64,000 nucleotides of DNA, taken from the NCBI GenBank assembly GCA_016721015.1, contig JADKJL010000012.1, positions 62,001 to 126,000 of the forward strand, given 5' to 3'. Position numbers and translations under genes: made by a program. The first letter of the stretch is position 1. Each line of letters opens with the position of its first letter. The notes under the pieces were generated by a model. That model ran no database searches. It was not told the origin of the DNA and saw only the letters and a list, made by a program, of their open reading frames with translations. Origin of the DNA: Lysobacterales bacterium (GTDB lineage Bacteria; Pseudomonadota; Gammaproteobacteria; Xanthomonadales; Rhodanobacteraceae). Below are positions 7,871 to 16,856 of the stretch, piece by piece.

Positions 7871-9115
7871 TCAAGAAGATCCGCGTTGCTGGTATTTGCG
7901 CGCAACGTAATCTTCGACGACCCCGATGAAATCACTGGCGATACTGTCGCCGCGCAAGGTCATCGCCTTTTGCCCATCGATGAACACCGGCGCTGCCGGC
8001 GATTCGCCGGTGCCGGGCAGCGATATGCCGATGTCGGCCTGTTTGGATTCGCCAGGCCCGTTGACGATGCAGCCCATGACCGCAAGAGTCATGTTCTCGA
8101 CACCGTCGTACTTGATGCGCCATTCGGGCATCTTCGCCCTGACATGTTCCTGCACCGATTTCGCCAGTTCCTGAAACAAGGTGCTGGTTGTCCGCCCACA
8201 TCCCGGGCACGCGGTGACCATCGGCGTGAATGCACGCAGCCCCATGGTCTGCAGCAATTCCTGCGCGACGATCACTTCACGCGTCCGCGACTCGTTCGGC
8301 TCGGGCGTCAGCGAAATGCGGATGGTGTCGCCGATGCCTTCCTGCAAGAGCACACCCAGGGCAGCCGTCGAAGCGACGATACCCTTCGATCCCATGCCAG
8401 CCTCGGTCAGTCCGAGGTGCAAGGCGTAGTCACAACGGGCACCGAGATCGCGGTAGACCGAGATCAATTCCTGCACACCGGAAACCTTGCACGACAGGAT
8501 GATCCGGTCGCGACTCATGCCCAGTTGTTCGGCACGGGCGGCGGAATCCAGGGCCGAGCGGATCAAGGCCTCGCGGGCGACGCGCGCCGCATCCCAAGGC
8601 TCGTTGCGGGCCCGATTTTCGTCCATCAGGGTCGCCACCATGTTCTGGTCGAGCGAGCCCCAGTTTGCGCCGATGCGAACCGGCTTGGCATTGCGCAACG
8701 CGGTTTCGATGATCGCCGAGAACTGACCATCCTTCTTGCGCCCGAAGCCGACGTTGCCCGGATTGATCCGATATTTCGCCAGCGCTTCGGCGGCAGCCGG
8801 CTCATCGGCCAGCAGTTGGTGCCCGTTGTAGTGGAAATCACCGATCAAGGGCACATCCATGCCCATCATTGCGAGGCGATCGCGGATCTTCGGCACTGCG
8901 GCGGCGGCCTCGGCATTGTTGACGGTCACGCGAACAAGCTCGGAGCCGCTGCGCGAAAGCTCGGCCACCTGACGCGTGGTCGCCATGACATCCGCCGTGT
9001 CGGTATTGGTCATCGACTGCACGACCACGGGCGCGCGGCTGCCGACCGTCACCGCACCAATGCGGACTCCGACGCTGTCACGCCGCAGCCTTGGGCTATC
9101 GGAAAAACTGCTCAT
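7871..9115 (-). CDS. ispG: 4-hydroxy-3-methylbut-2-enyl diphosphate synthase
   Basis: A 414-residue iron-sulfur enzyme of the MEP isoprenoid pathway; it reductively opens the cyclic diphosphate MEcPP to HMBPP. The N-terminal barrel starts with RIGAVTVGSRAPVVVQSMTNTDTADV. The C-terminal reductase-like part carries the [4Fe-4S] cysteines in ACPGCGRTT and MGCIVNGPGES, plus the conserved SLPGTGE segment. I start at the ATG at 9115; the frame is open six codons further. In E. coli ispG lies between rodZ and hisS. Here it stands alone about 40 kb from rodZ. Confidence 0.96.
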   Translation of the reverse strand: MSSFSDSPRLRRDSVGVRIGAVTVGSRAPVVVQSMTNTDTADVMATTRQVAELSRSGSELVRVTVNNAEAAAAVPKIRDRLAMMGMDVPLIGDFHYNGHQLLADEPAAAEALAKYRINPGNVGFGRKKDGQFSAIIETALRNAKPVRIGANWGSLDQNMVATLMDENRARNEPWDAARVAREALIRSALDSAARAEQLGMSRDRIILSCKVSGVQELISVYRDLGARCDYALHLGLTEAGMGSKGIVASTAALGVLLQEGIGDTIRISLTPEPNESRTREVIVAQELLQTMGLRAFTPMVTACPGCGRTTSTLFQELAKSVQEHVRAKMPEWRIKYDGVENMTLAVMGCIVNGPGESKQADIGISLPGTGESPAAPVFIDGQKAMTLRGDSIASDFIGVVEDYVARKYQQRGSS

Positions 9116-9262
9116 TGAAGGGCTGGGTCGCAATGCGAGTTATGGGTGGGTCGCGAATTATGCCGTATCCCTGCCCCTCGCAGCGGCCGGAAAATCCCGT
9201 CACCTGGTCAGCTTTGCCATTCAACCGCAACGGATGAGTTCAATTCACACCCCCCGGTTGAG

Positions 9263-11008
9263 TCACGCCGGCTCGCCTTCGGCGACGATTTCCACATTCT
9301 CTGCGGCAAGCCCTTCGTCCGGCAGATCAAGGGCCGGCAAGGTGTAACGCAGATACGCGCCAGCCGACTCCAGCAAGCCCGCTCCGGATACATCGAGCGA
9401 ACATGCCGAAGATGGCCAGCGGTGCGGGTCTTCAGGCAGGGTCATGCGAATCGATCGCGCATCCCGCTCGAACAAGCCAGGCGCAAGCAGGGAACTGTAG
9501 ACGGACGTGTCATCCGACCGGATCGGCGAGAGCAGGATGCCGCGCCGATCGCTGATCGGGTTGCCGGTTGAGTCGAGCGCACTGATGCCGATTGCCAGGG
9601 ATCGCCGTGCGAGCAGGGAAATGCCGGCATCGATTCGGGCCTCGTCATCAACGCGCATCCAGCGGATCACACCGACCATCCAATCGGGCGGCAATCCGCC
9701 ACTCTCCGGCAGAGCCAGCCCGACCAGTTCGCCGACCTTGGCCTTGACCGCCTCGCCCGAACCACGCCGTTCCCAAAGCAGACGGTATCCGCCTAAAGCC
9801 TGGTCGATGATCCGGGCGGGCCCCGCCTGGGTACGCAGGTTTTCACCGCTGCCATGCACCCACGCAGCAGCCGTGTCATTGCCGGACATCTGGATCGTTG
9901 TGCCGCGGATGCGGCGCAGGAAGGACTCGAAATCCGTGTTCCCCGCCAGCACGAAATGCAGGTCATGCAACCCGATCACGCTTTGCAGTTCGTAGCCTCC
10001 GGGCAAGCGGACATCACCGCGCTCGCCACCCGAACTCCAGCCATCGACAAGACGCTGGGTCAGATCGATGTCGACCTGGATCGGAGGCCCGCCGCGCATC
10101 CGGAATGTCACCACGCGCAATCCAGGGGGCAGGCTCGCGATCTGTGACTCGACGTGCTCAAGCACCTTGGCCAGGCTGATCGACATCAGCGCATTGCCGC
10201 CAGCCTCACGTTCTTCGGGCAGATATCCGGGGCCCGAATCGCTTTCCGCATTGACGGCATAGGCAGCCGCAGTCCTTCCGGCATCCGGGCCAAACTCGCA
10301 ATAGGGTGCGAAAGCACAGGTCAGCGATATCACCTCAAGCAGCTCGCGCTGGGTGAAGTGGTAGGGGTTGGCCAGGGCCAGCAACAAGGTGTGCGCATAC
10401 GCCGTCAGCGCGGTGATCGGCGCACCGGCAACGACATCATCGACAGCACGATGATCGAGTCCAAGCGATGCGATGAAGCGATAGGTGTCATGCAGCTCCT
10501 GCCAGGCGCCCGGTGGCGGCGTGCGGTAAAGCAGATAGGCGCGATGCAGTCGCGCGCCCCCGTGGATGAGGGCACGAACCGCCGCGGTAGCCACCTGTTT
10601 GCGCCTCAACATGGGCGCGCTGCCATTTGGCGCACAGAAATCGTACAGCGCAATCCGGTAGCCGCGAGCGAGTTCATTCTGGAACTTTTGTGCCAGTGTG
10701 CCGAGCTCGGTTCGCTGCGGCGGCAACGGAAAGCTGGCGCCAATGATCTGCTTCTCGACCAGGCTCGCCAATTGATTGATCGGCGCGCGCAGAATCTCCA
10801 GCGCCTCCAGCCTTTCGGCCGGCGCCGTACGCATCCTGTTCATGGCGCGCAGAGCCTCGACGAGCATGCGTGCGGTTGCCGAAAAATTCGCCAATGGCAG
10901 GGCATCGACCCAGGCCCTGACCGCACGCGCCTCGGTATTGAAATCACCCGCCTTGGACATGCGGCGGTCGGGCAAATCACGCAGCAGACGGCGATGAAGT
11001 TCACTCAT
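9263..11008 (-). CDS. Conserved protein of unknown function (581 residues)
   Basis: I do not recognise this protein with confidence. It has no signal peptide or obvious membrane helix. Residues 1-280 read as helical (SELHRRLLRDLPDRR, FSATARMLVEALRAMNRM, ELARGYRIALYDF). The C-terminal 300 residues are more mixed, with a VRLPGGYELQSVIGLHDLHFVLAGN segment and a last third that could hold a PilZ-like small barrel (RRSLAIGISALDSTGNP, RGILLSPI). A c-di-GMP-related role is only a guess. I use the ATG at 11008 (MSELHRRLL); the frame is open to 11116 but the extra part is not protein-like. It lies between ispG and an acetyl-CoA hydrolase gene on the same strand. Confidence 0.7.
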   Translation of the reverse strand: MSELHRRLLRDLPDRRMSKAGDFNTEARAVRAWVDALPLANFSATARMLVEALRAMNRMRTAPAERLEALEILRAPINQLASLVEKQIIGASFPLPPQRTELGTLAQKFQNELARGYRIALYDFCAPNGSAPMLRRKQVATAAVRALIHGGARLHRAYLLYRTPPPGAWQELHDTYRFIASLGLDHRAVDDVVAGAPITALTAYAHTLLLALANPYHFTQRELLEVISLTCAFAPYCEFGPDAGRTAAAYAVNAESDSGPGYLPEEREAGGNALMSISLAKVLEHVESQIASLPPGLRVVTFRMRGGPPIQVDIDLTQRLVDGWSSGGERGDVRLPGGYELQSVIGLHDLHFVLAGNTDFESFLRRIRGTTIQMSGNDTAAAWVHGSGENLRTQAGPARIIDQALGGYRLLWERRGSGEAVKAKVGELVGLALPESGGLPPDWMVGVIRWMRVDDEARIDAGISLLARRSLAIGISALDSTGNPISDRRGILLSPIRSDDTSVYSSLLAPGLFERDARSIRMTLPEDPHRWPSSACSLDVSGAGLLESAGAYLRYTLPALDLPDEGLAAENVEIVAEGEPA

Positions 11009-11112
11009 GATTACAGACCGTGTTGCCGGAGAAGGTGGGTGCCAGCCTAACTTAGCAAATATCGAGCCACACGGTCGCCTTGGTCTGCAACCGATGTGCG
11101 TTCCCGGTGGCT

Positions 11113-13269
11113 TCAAGCGCGATTCAAGGCGCCGGTCAGCAATCGTGCGAGCAGGCGCTGTTTGACAGATTTCGGCTCGGCAAGCCCCATGCGGTCAAGC
11201 GCCTCGCGGTCTTTGACTCCCGGAGCTATGAGCGCCGAGGCGATTCGATGCCATGCCGAGGCCTTGGCCGTGGCCGCCTTCAACCAACCGAGTCCCGCCA
11301 GCAGACGCAACTCGATCCCGTTGAAATCGCTGCCGAATGGATAGTCGGGCAACAAGCCATTGCTTCTGGCCGGTTTGAGGCGGGCCTGCAGTTGTGCCGC
11401 CGTATTTGTTGCCCAGGCTGGCGGAATCACGAAATCCGCCGGAAGCTTGCGCGCAGCGATCGCCGCGTCGACGAGCTGTCGGTGGAATTGCGCATCGCTG
11501 ATTGAAATCATCGCCGTCGCACACTCTTGGTCGGTCTTGCCGCGCAGATCGGCGATGCCATACTCGGTGACATAGATGTCGCGCAGGGGCCGCGGAATTG
11601 TCGTATGACCGTAATTCCAGCGGATGTTCGAGCTGGGCTCGCCATTGACCATGCGCATCGAGCGCAGCATCAGGATCGAACGCCCGTCGACGAGGGCGTT
11701 GGCGAGGGCAACGAAGTTGTATTGGCCACCCACGCCACTGACGACGCGACCGTCCTCGAGCGCATCCGAAGCGGCTGCGCCGAGCGCCGTGGCCAGCATG
11801 CAGGTATTGAAGAAGCGTGCGTTGCGCCGTTGCAGGACGGCCAGTCGCTCGTGCCCGAGTTGCAGGCGATTGACCTCGGAGATGCGGCTCATCTCGAGCC
11901 CGGCGTAGTCTTCGCCGGTCAGACTCGAAAGCCAACCGTACAAGGCATGTGTGCCGAGGCAGAACCCTCCCTGCAGATAGCAACCGCCAAGCAAGGGGCG
12001 ACCCTCAATGTGGCGGTCCAAGACATCAAGGACATGCTCGTCATCGAGATCATTGGCCAGCTCTGTGCCATCCGCCAGACGCAACCGGCCATTCCGAAGC
12101 TCCGTTTGGCGATCAAGCACGCCGATCTCGATCAGCTTGTACAACGACTTCGTATCCAGACGGGCCGGCAGCACGTCGAATGCACGCAGGGCGCGGGCAT
12201 CGCCTTTACGCAGGGTTTCACCGATCGCGCCGACATCGAGCGCCTCCTGCACCGGCAGGTGCTGGTAGACACGGCGCACGAGAATGCCGTGGCGGCGCAG
12301 ATGCATGAAACCATCCATGACCATCTCGCTCGACCCGTGCAGACCGCTTTCAAACGGGGCCAGACCGCCGACCCGATCTGGCAGGTCGGACCATTCCTGG
12401 TTGCGGCCCAATGATCCGATCAACTGCCGATATTCGTCATTGCGTTCGTGGCGAAGGATCAGGGCCGCAACCAGCGCATCGGACAAGGCCCCGATACCGA
12501 TCTGCAGGGTGCCGGCGTCGCGCACCAGAGTGCTCGCATGCAGGCCGATCGCGTATTCGGTGTCGTCGACGCTGCCATGCGGCAACGCAAACAGCGGTTG
12601 TCGTTGTTTCGTGCACAGGACGATGTCAAAAAGTTCGTTGCCTGCGCCGACATCTGCATCACCACCAAGATACGGCAGATCGTCATTGACCACACCGATC
12701 GTCAATGGCGTGCGCAGTCCGGCCTCGCGCATGTAGTCGATCAGGTCGAGAGTGACATCCGGATTGCAGCCGAGACTGTAACGGACTTGTTCCCCCTGGC
12801 CTCGCCGCGCCACGAGTTGGGCAATCACGTTGATGCCCGCGTCGACCAGGTCGCGTGCCACGGCGGTGTAGTTGAGACTGACATAGTCACGTTGCGCCTG
12901 TCCGGAATGCAGCATCGCACCCGACTGGAAGTAGAACTCGTGCACGCGGATGTTGGCCGGCAAGGCATCCCGACGCATCGCCGCGACATAGTCGAGATCG
13001 GGATAGTCCTCGCCAAACTGGCGCTTGAGGAACGGTTCGGCGAAGCGTCGCTCGATGTCGTTGCCCGGTTTCGGTACGGCCAGCGACAGCGCCGTATGGA
13101 TGGTCAGCCGACGTGAGGGTTCGGCCGCAATGCGTCGGTACAAGGCATTGACCAGGTGGTTCGGCTTGCCGAGCCCGAGCGGGATGGCGAGCACGACATG
13201 GCTCCCGCACGCTTCGAGAATGCGATCAACACATTCCGGAATCTCATCTATCTGGTTGATCTGGCGCAT
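11113..13269 (-). CDS. Acetyl-CoA hydrolase/CoA-transferase family protein, long form
   Basis: A 718-residue protein of the acetyl-CoA hydrolase/transferase (class I CoA-transferase) family, which moves CoA between acyl groups or hydrolyses acetyl-CoA. The N-terminal half has VVLAIPLGLGKPNHLVNALYRRI. The C-terminal half holds the family core GRVVSGVGGQYNFVALANALVDGRSILMLRS and IPRPLRDIYVTEYGIADLRGKTDQE. It is longer than the roughly 500-residue Cat1/Ach1 enzymes, by an extra middle segment and C-terminal tail. The ATG at 13269 (MRQINQI) is chosen. It is transcribed away from the electron-transfer cluster; a gap of about 110 bp separates the two starts and may hold both promoters. Confidence 0.88.
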   Translation of the reverse strand: MRQINQIDEIPECVDRILEACGSHVVLAIPLGLGKPNHLVNALYRRIAAEPSRRLTIHTALSLAVPKPGNDIERRFAEPFLKRQFGEDYPDLDYVAAMRRDALPANIRVHEFYFQSGAMLHSGQAQRDYVSLNYTAVARDLVDAGINVIAQLVARRGQGEQVRYSLGCNPDVTLDLIDYMREAGLRTPLTIGVVNDDLPYLGGDADVGAGNELFDIVLCTKQRQPLFALPHGSVDDTEYAIGLHASTLVRDAGTLQIGIGALSDALVAALILRHERNDEYRQLIGSLGRNQEWSDLPDRVGGLAPFESGLHGSSEMVMDGFMHLRRHGILVRRVYQHLPVQEALDVGAIGETLRKGDARALRAFDVLPARLDTKSLYKLIEIGVLDRQTELRNGRLRLADGTELANDLDDEHVLDVLDRHIEGRPLLGGCYLQGGFCLGTHALYGWLSSLTGEDYAGLEMSRISEVNRLQLGHERLAVLQRRNARFFNTCMLATALGAAASDALEDGRVVSGVGGQYNFVALANALVDGRSILMLRSMRMVNGEPSSNIRWNYGHTTIPRPLRDIYVTEYGIADLRGKTDQECATAMISISDAQFHRQLVDAAIAARKLPADFVIPPAWATNTAAQLQARLKPARSNGLLPDYPFGSDFNGIELRLLAGLGWLKAATAKASAWHRIASALIAPGVKDREALDRMGLAEPKSVKQRLLARLLTGALNRA

Positions 13270-13382
13270 GCAGGCTCCCGTCGGGTTGCGTCGACATCCT
13301 ACTGCCAAGCGTGGCCGACGATGGATGAGTTCCCATGTTGCTGGCCAGCTTGGGTATGATTCGCTGAAAGAGGTGCGGCAAA

Positions 13383-15791
13383 ATGTCCGAGCGTTTCAAA
13401 ATCGCCATCGTTGGATCCGGACCGGGCGGCTTGTCGGCGGCGGCACGGGCGGCCGAGCGCAACGAGTCCCACGTGCTGCTCGAAGCCGAAGCGCACCTGT
13501 CGAACACGATCCATCTCTATCAGAAAGGCAAGTACGTAATGGACGAACCCGGCATTCTGCCGCTGCGTTCGCCGATTCCGTTCGAGGCCGGTCTGCGCGA
13601 GACCATTCTGGACCGATGGAACGAGACCAGCGCGAAACTCAAGGTCAACGTACGCCATCGCCACGAAGTCTCCGCGATCAATCGCCGCAATGACGGCATC
13701 TTCGAAATCCGCTGCAGCAACGGGGTCAGCCTCGAAGCCGAGGCGGTCGTGCTCGGCATCGGCCTGCAGGGCAATCTGCGCAAACTCGGCGTACCCGGCG
13801 AGGATCTTCCCTTCGTCCAGTACCAGCTCGACGATCCCGATGCATACGAGGGCGAGACAATCGTTGTCATCGGCGCCGGCGATGCGGCGATCGAGAACGC
13901 CATTGCGCTGGCGCGACAGAACAATGTCGTCATCGTCAATCGCAAGGATGAATTCGGCCGCGCCAAGAAAGGCAACGAAACCGCCATCCTGAAGGCCATC
14001 GAAGACGGCCTGATCGAGTGCTATTACAACTCCGCGCCAGAAAAAGTCGAGGCGCTCAGTGCCGGTCGCAAGCCGGGACGCATGATCCTCAACACGTCGA
14101 ATGGCCGGGCCCAGATTCTGCTCGATCGCGTCATCGCGCGACTTGGAGCAACCGCACCGCGCGGCTTCGTCGAAGGCTGCGGAGTGGTGTTTCCGAACAA
14201 GGATCCGGCCTCGGTGCCGGCGATCAGCTCGCAGTACGAATCAAACGTGAAAGGCCTCTACATCGTTGGCGCGCTCGGCGGTTACCCGTTGATCAAGCAG
14301 GCGATGAACCAGGGCTATGAGGTCATCGAGTACATCACCGGCACCGCTGTCGAACCGGCCGATGCACCCTTGCTCAAGGCCAAGTTCACCAACCTCAAGG
14401 GCATCACCAGCGTCGATCAGGCGCTGGCCCAGATCCAGAAGAACGTGCCGGTTCTTTCGCACATCACGCCGTTGCAGATGCGTGAATTCATGCTCGACTC
14501 GGATATCCGCACGCCGGCCGAAGGCGCAGTCATCTTCGAACGCAACGACTACACCAACAGTTTCTACTCGATTGTCGAAGGCGAAGTACGCATTGCAGTC
14601 GAAGGCAAGACCGCACCGATCGTGCTGCGCCGCGGCGACTTCTTCGGCGAAATGAGCCTGATTTCCGGTCGGCGACGATCTGCCACCGTGCTTGCCGGGC
14701 CCAACTGCGTACTCGTCGAAACTCCACGCCGCTCCATGAATCGCCTGATCAATTCCGTAGAAGCGGTCAAGAGCGAGATCGACCGGTTGTTCATCATCCG
14801 TGCGATCCAGTCACGCTTCGCTGCCGAGGCGAATGCCGCACAGCTCACGGAAATGGCGGCGCATGCAACCTTGCAGCGATTCAAGGCCGGCGACTACGTA
14901 TTCCAGGAAGGCGACGATGGCGATTGCCTGCACCTGGTTCGGGTCGGCTCGTTGACGATTTCGCGCAATATCGGCGGCAAGGACATCGTGTTGACCTATG
15001 TCGCCGCCGGCAACTATGTCGGCGAAATGGCGCTGATGGGCGAGGCACATCGTTCAGCGAGTGCACGTGCCGCAATCGCCACCGAGACAATTCGTCTGGA
15101 CGGTGCCGCATTCAAGAAATCGATCAACCAGATCCCGGCACTTCGACTGCGTCTGCAAAAGGAATTCAAGGAACGCACCGCGGCGAATCTCGCCATGCAG
15201 GCGATGCCGGGCGGTGGCGACATCATCTCGTTCCTGATGGCTCAGGGTGCCGGTGAAGCCACGGACATCCTGCTCATCGACGAATCGTTGTGCGTGCGTT
15301 GCGACAATTGCGAGAAGGCTTGCGCGGAAACCCACGCTGGCACTTCGCGGCTTGACCGCGAGGCCGGGCCGACGTTTGCCAACGTGCATGTGCCGACTTC
15401 GTGCCGCCATTGCGAACATCCGCATTGCATGAAGGATTGTCCACCCGATGCATTGCGCCGCGCTCCCAATGGCGAAGTGTTCATCAATGACAACTGTATC
15501 GGTTGCGGCAATTGTGTGCGCAATTGTCCCTATGGCGTGATCCACATGGCCAGCAAGCCGCCGAAGAAACCGGGCCTGCTACAGTGGCTACTGCTCGGCC
15601 GTGGTCCCGGCCCCGGTGAAGCGCCCTACGATGCTGACGCGCCCAAAGACCCCAAGGCAAAGAAAGCCGTCAAATGCGACATGTGCAAGGATCAGGCGGG
15701 CGGAGCGGCCTGCGTCAGGGCCTGTCCGACCGGCGCCGCCATTCGCATCAGTCCCGAGGATTTTCCAACCTATGCCCAGTCACGGCGCTGA
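13383..15791 (+). CDS. NAD(P)/FAD oxidoreductase with two cNMP-binding domains and a four-cluster ferredoxin domain
   Basis: An 802-residue cytosolic fusion with three modules. Residues 1-320 are a thioredoxin-reductase-like flavin domain: FAD motif GSGPGG near residue 11, NAD(P) motif GAGDAA near 163. Residues 360-620 contain two cyclic-nucleotide-binding domains whose phosphate cassettes keep the key Glu and Arg (FFGEMSLISGRRRSA near 420, YVGEMALMGEAHRSA near 544). Residues 637-785 hold sixteen cysteines in four ferredoxin groups (CVRCDNCEKAC, CRHCEHPHCMKDC, CIGCGNCVRNC, CDMCKDQ...CVRAC), like the electron-transfer subunits of DMSO reductases. The thioredoxin-reductase CxxC was not seen. 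I infer that it takes electrons from NAD(P)H and passes them to the membrane protein encoded next, gated by a cyclic nucleotide. First gene of the cluster. Confidence 0.85.
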   Translation: MSERFKIAIVGSGPGGLSAAARAAERNESHVLLEAEAHLSNTIHLYQKGKYVMDEPGILPLRSPIPFEAGLRETILDRWNETSAKLKVNVRHRHEVSAINRRNDGIFEIRCSNGVSLEAEAVVLGIGLQGNLRKLGVPGEDLPFVQYQLDDPDAYEGETIVVIGAGDAAIENAIALARQNNVVIVNRKDEFGRAKKGNETAILKAIEDGLIECYYNSAPEKVEALSAGRKPGRMILNTSNGRAQILLDRVIARLGATAPRGFVEGCGVVFPNKDPASVPAISSQYESNVKGLYIVGALGGYPLIKQAMNQGYEVIEYITGTAVEPADAPLLKAKFTNLKGITSVDQALAQIQKNVPVLSHITPLQMREFMLDSDIRTPAEGAVIFERNDYTNSFYSIVEGEVRIAVEGKTAPIVLRRGDFFGEMSLISGRRRSATVLAGPNCVLVETPRRSMNRLINSVEAVKSEIDRLFIIRAIQSRFAAEANAAQLTEMAAHATLQRFKAGDYVFQEGDDGDCLHLVRVGSLTISRNIGGKDIVLTYVAAGNYVGEMALMGEAHRSASARAAIATETIRLDGAAFKKSINQIPALRLRLQKEFKERTAANLAMQAMPGGGDIISFLMAQGAGEATDILLIDESLCVRCDNCEKACAETHAGTSRLDREAGPTFANVHVPTSCRHCEHPHCMKDCPPDALRRAPNGEVFINDNCIGCGNCVRNCPYGVIHMASKPPKKPGLLQWLLLGRGPGPGEAPYDADAPKDPKAKKAVKCDMCKDQAGGAACVRACPTGAAIRISPEDFPTYAQSRR

Positions 15792-15892
15792 CTCGATGCA
15801 CGCCTGCCTTGCGCGCCGCCGGGCGACAGGCAATCAGATCGCGCTGAGGTTCGCCGCGCGTGTTTCGCGCGGCGATCGACGAGGATCGCGCC

Positions 15893-16798
15893 GTGCATGA
15901 TTCGATCCTGACCTACGCAAAATCCCGCTATCTGTGGATCGCGATCGGGCTTTGCGTTGTTTCAATTGCGTTGTATGTCTGGCATGACCCGGGCATTGCC
16001 CCCAATGGTGGCACCTGGCTCGGCTATACGCTGGGCACCGTGGCCGCCCTGCTGATTGTCTGGCTGATGCTGTTCGGCATTCGCAAGCGCAGCTATTCGA
16101 CGACAATCGGCTCTACTCTCGGCTGGCTGTCGGCACACGTCTATCTCGGCACTGCGCTGATCCTGATCGCCCTGCTCCACTGCGGCTTCCAGTTCGGCTG
16201 GAACCTGCACACGCTGACCCTCGTGCTGATGCTGATCGTGATCTTCAGCGGCTTCTTCGGCGTCTACACTTACCTGCGTTACCCGACCTTGATGACGCGC
16301 AATCGCGAAAACGCGACGCGCGACGCCATGCTCGACGAGATCGCCGAGATCGATCAGAACGCGCTGTCGCTGGCCGATGGCATCGCACCCGAAATCCATG
16401 CCGTCGTGTTGCGCTCGATCGAGAATACCAAGCTTGGTGGTGGTGTCTGGACGCAATTGCGTGCGCGCGACGGATCCGACATCGCGATCGCGAAAATCAA
16501 GGTAGCCATCGAAGTACGCGAAACCCAGCTCGGCGTGCCACCTCCCTCGATGCAGGCGGGACAAACCATCCTGGCAATGGTCGATTTCCTTGCCGGGCAT
16601 GCTGATGACAAGCAGTCGGATGCCCTGCGCAAACTCATCGACATGCTCTCGCGCAAGCGCAGCCTGGCGACCCGGGTTGCCCGCGACATCCAGTACCAGG
16701 CGATCATGGAAATCTGGCTGTACATCCATGTGCCGTTGTCGGTGACCCTGCTGGCTGCCCTGACCGGGCACATCATCTCCGTGTTCTTCTACTGGTAG
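15893..16798 (+). CDS. Putative transmembrane diheme cytochrome b
   Basis: A 301-residue membrane protein with about four N-terminal helices, a cytosolic or periplasmic middle domain (residues 140-270) and one C-terminal helix. Two helices carry a His-x13-His pair: His82/His96 (HVYLGTALILIALLH) and His279/His293 (HVPLSVTLLAALTGH). In cytochrome b and related proteins this spacing places two hemes across the membrane. I start at GTG 15893, which has GAGG eight bases upstream; GTG 15860 is the upstream alternative. The gene is about 100 bp after the Fe-S oxidoreductase and 58 bp before the FHA-cytochrome. The likely job is to move electrons from the cytosolic oxidoreductase to the periplasm. 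Family membership is not recognised by name. Confidence 0.7.
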   Translation: MHDSILTYAKSRYLWIAIGLCVVSIALYVWHDPGIAPNGGTWLGYTLGTVAALLIVWLMLFGIRKRSYSTTIGSTLGWLSAHVYLGTALILIALLHCGFQFGWNLHTLTLVLMLIVIFSGFFGVYTYLRYPTLMTRNRENATRDAMLDEIAEIDQNALSLADGIAPEIHAVVLRSIENTKLGGGVWTQLRARDGSDIAIAKIKVAIEVRETQLGVPPPSMQAGQTILAMVDFLAGHADDKQSDALRKLIDMLSRKRSLATRVARDIQYQAIMEIWLYIHVPLSVTLLAALTGHIISVFFYW

Positions 16799-16856
16799 GA
16801 GCGAGAATCTTGAACCACTCCCACTCGCCAGCAGTTCCCGGACAGAGGCCGTGCCG

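Noticed and set aside
7511..9118. Open frame of 535 codons on the plus strand
   Set aside because: It is antisense to ispG, which has all its Fe-S cysteines.
13340..13349. GCTGGCCAGC palindrome before the electron-transfer cluster
   Set aside because: A 10-base GC-rich palindrome with no extension of the symmetry is likely by chance in this composition.
13338..13360. Promoter TTGCTG / TATGAT before the electron-transfer cluster
   Set aside because: The spacing is only 11 bases; the TATGAT may be a -10 box but no suitable -35 was found, so no promoter feature is listed.
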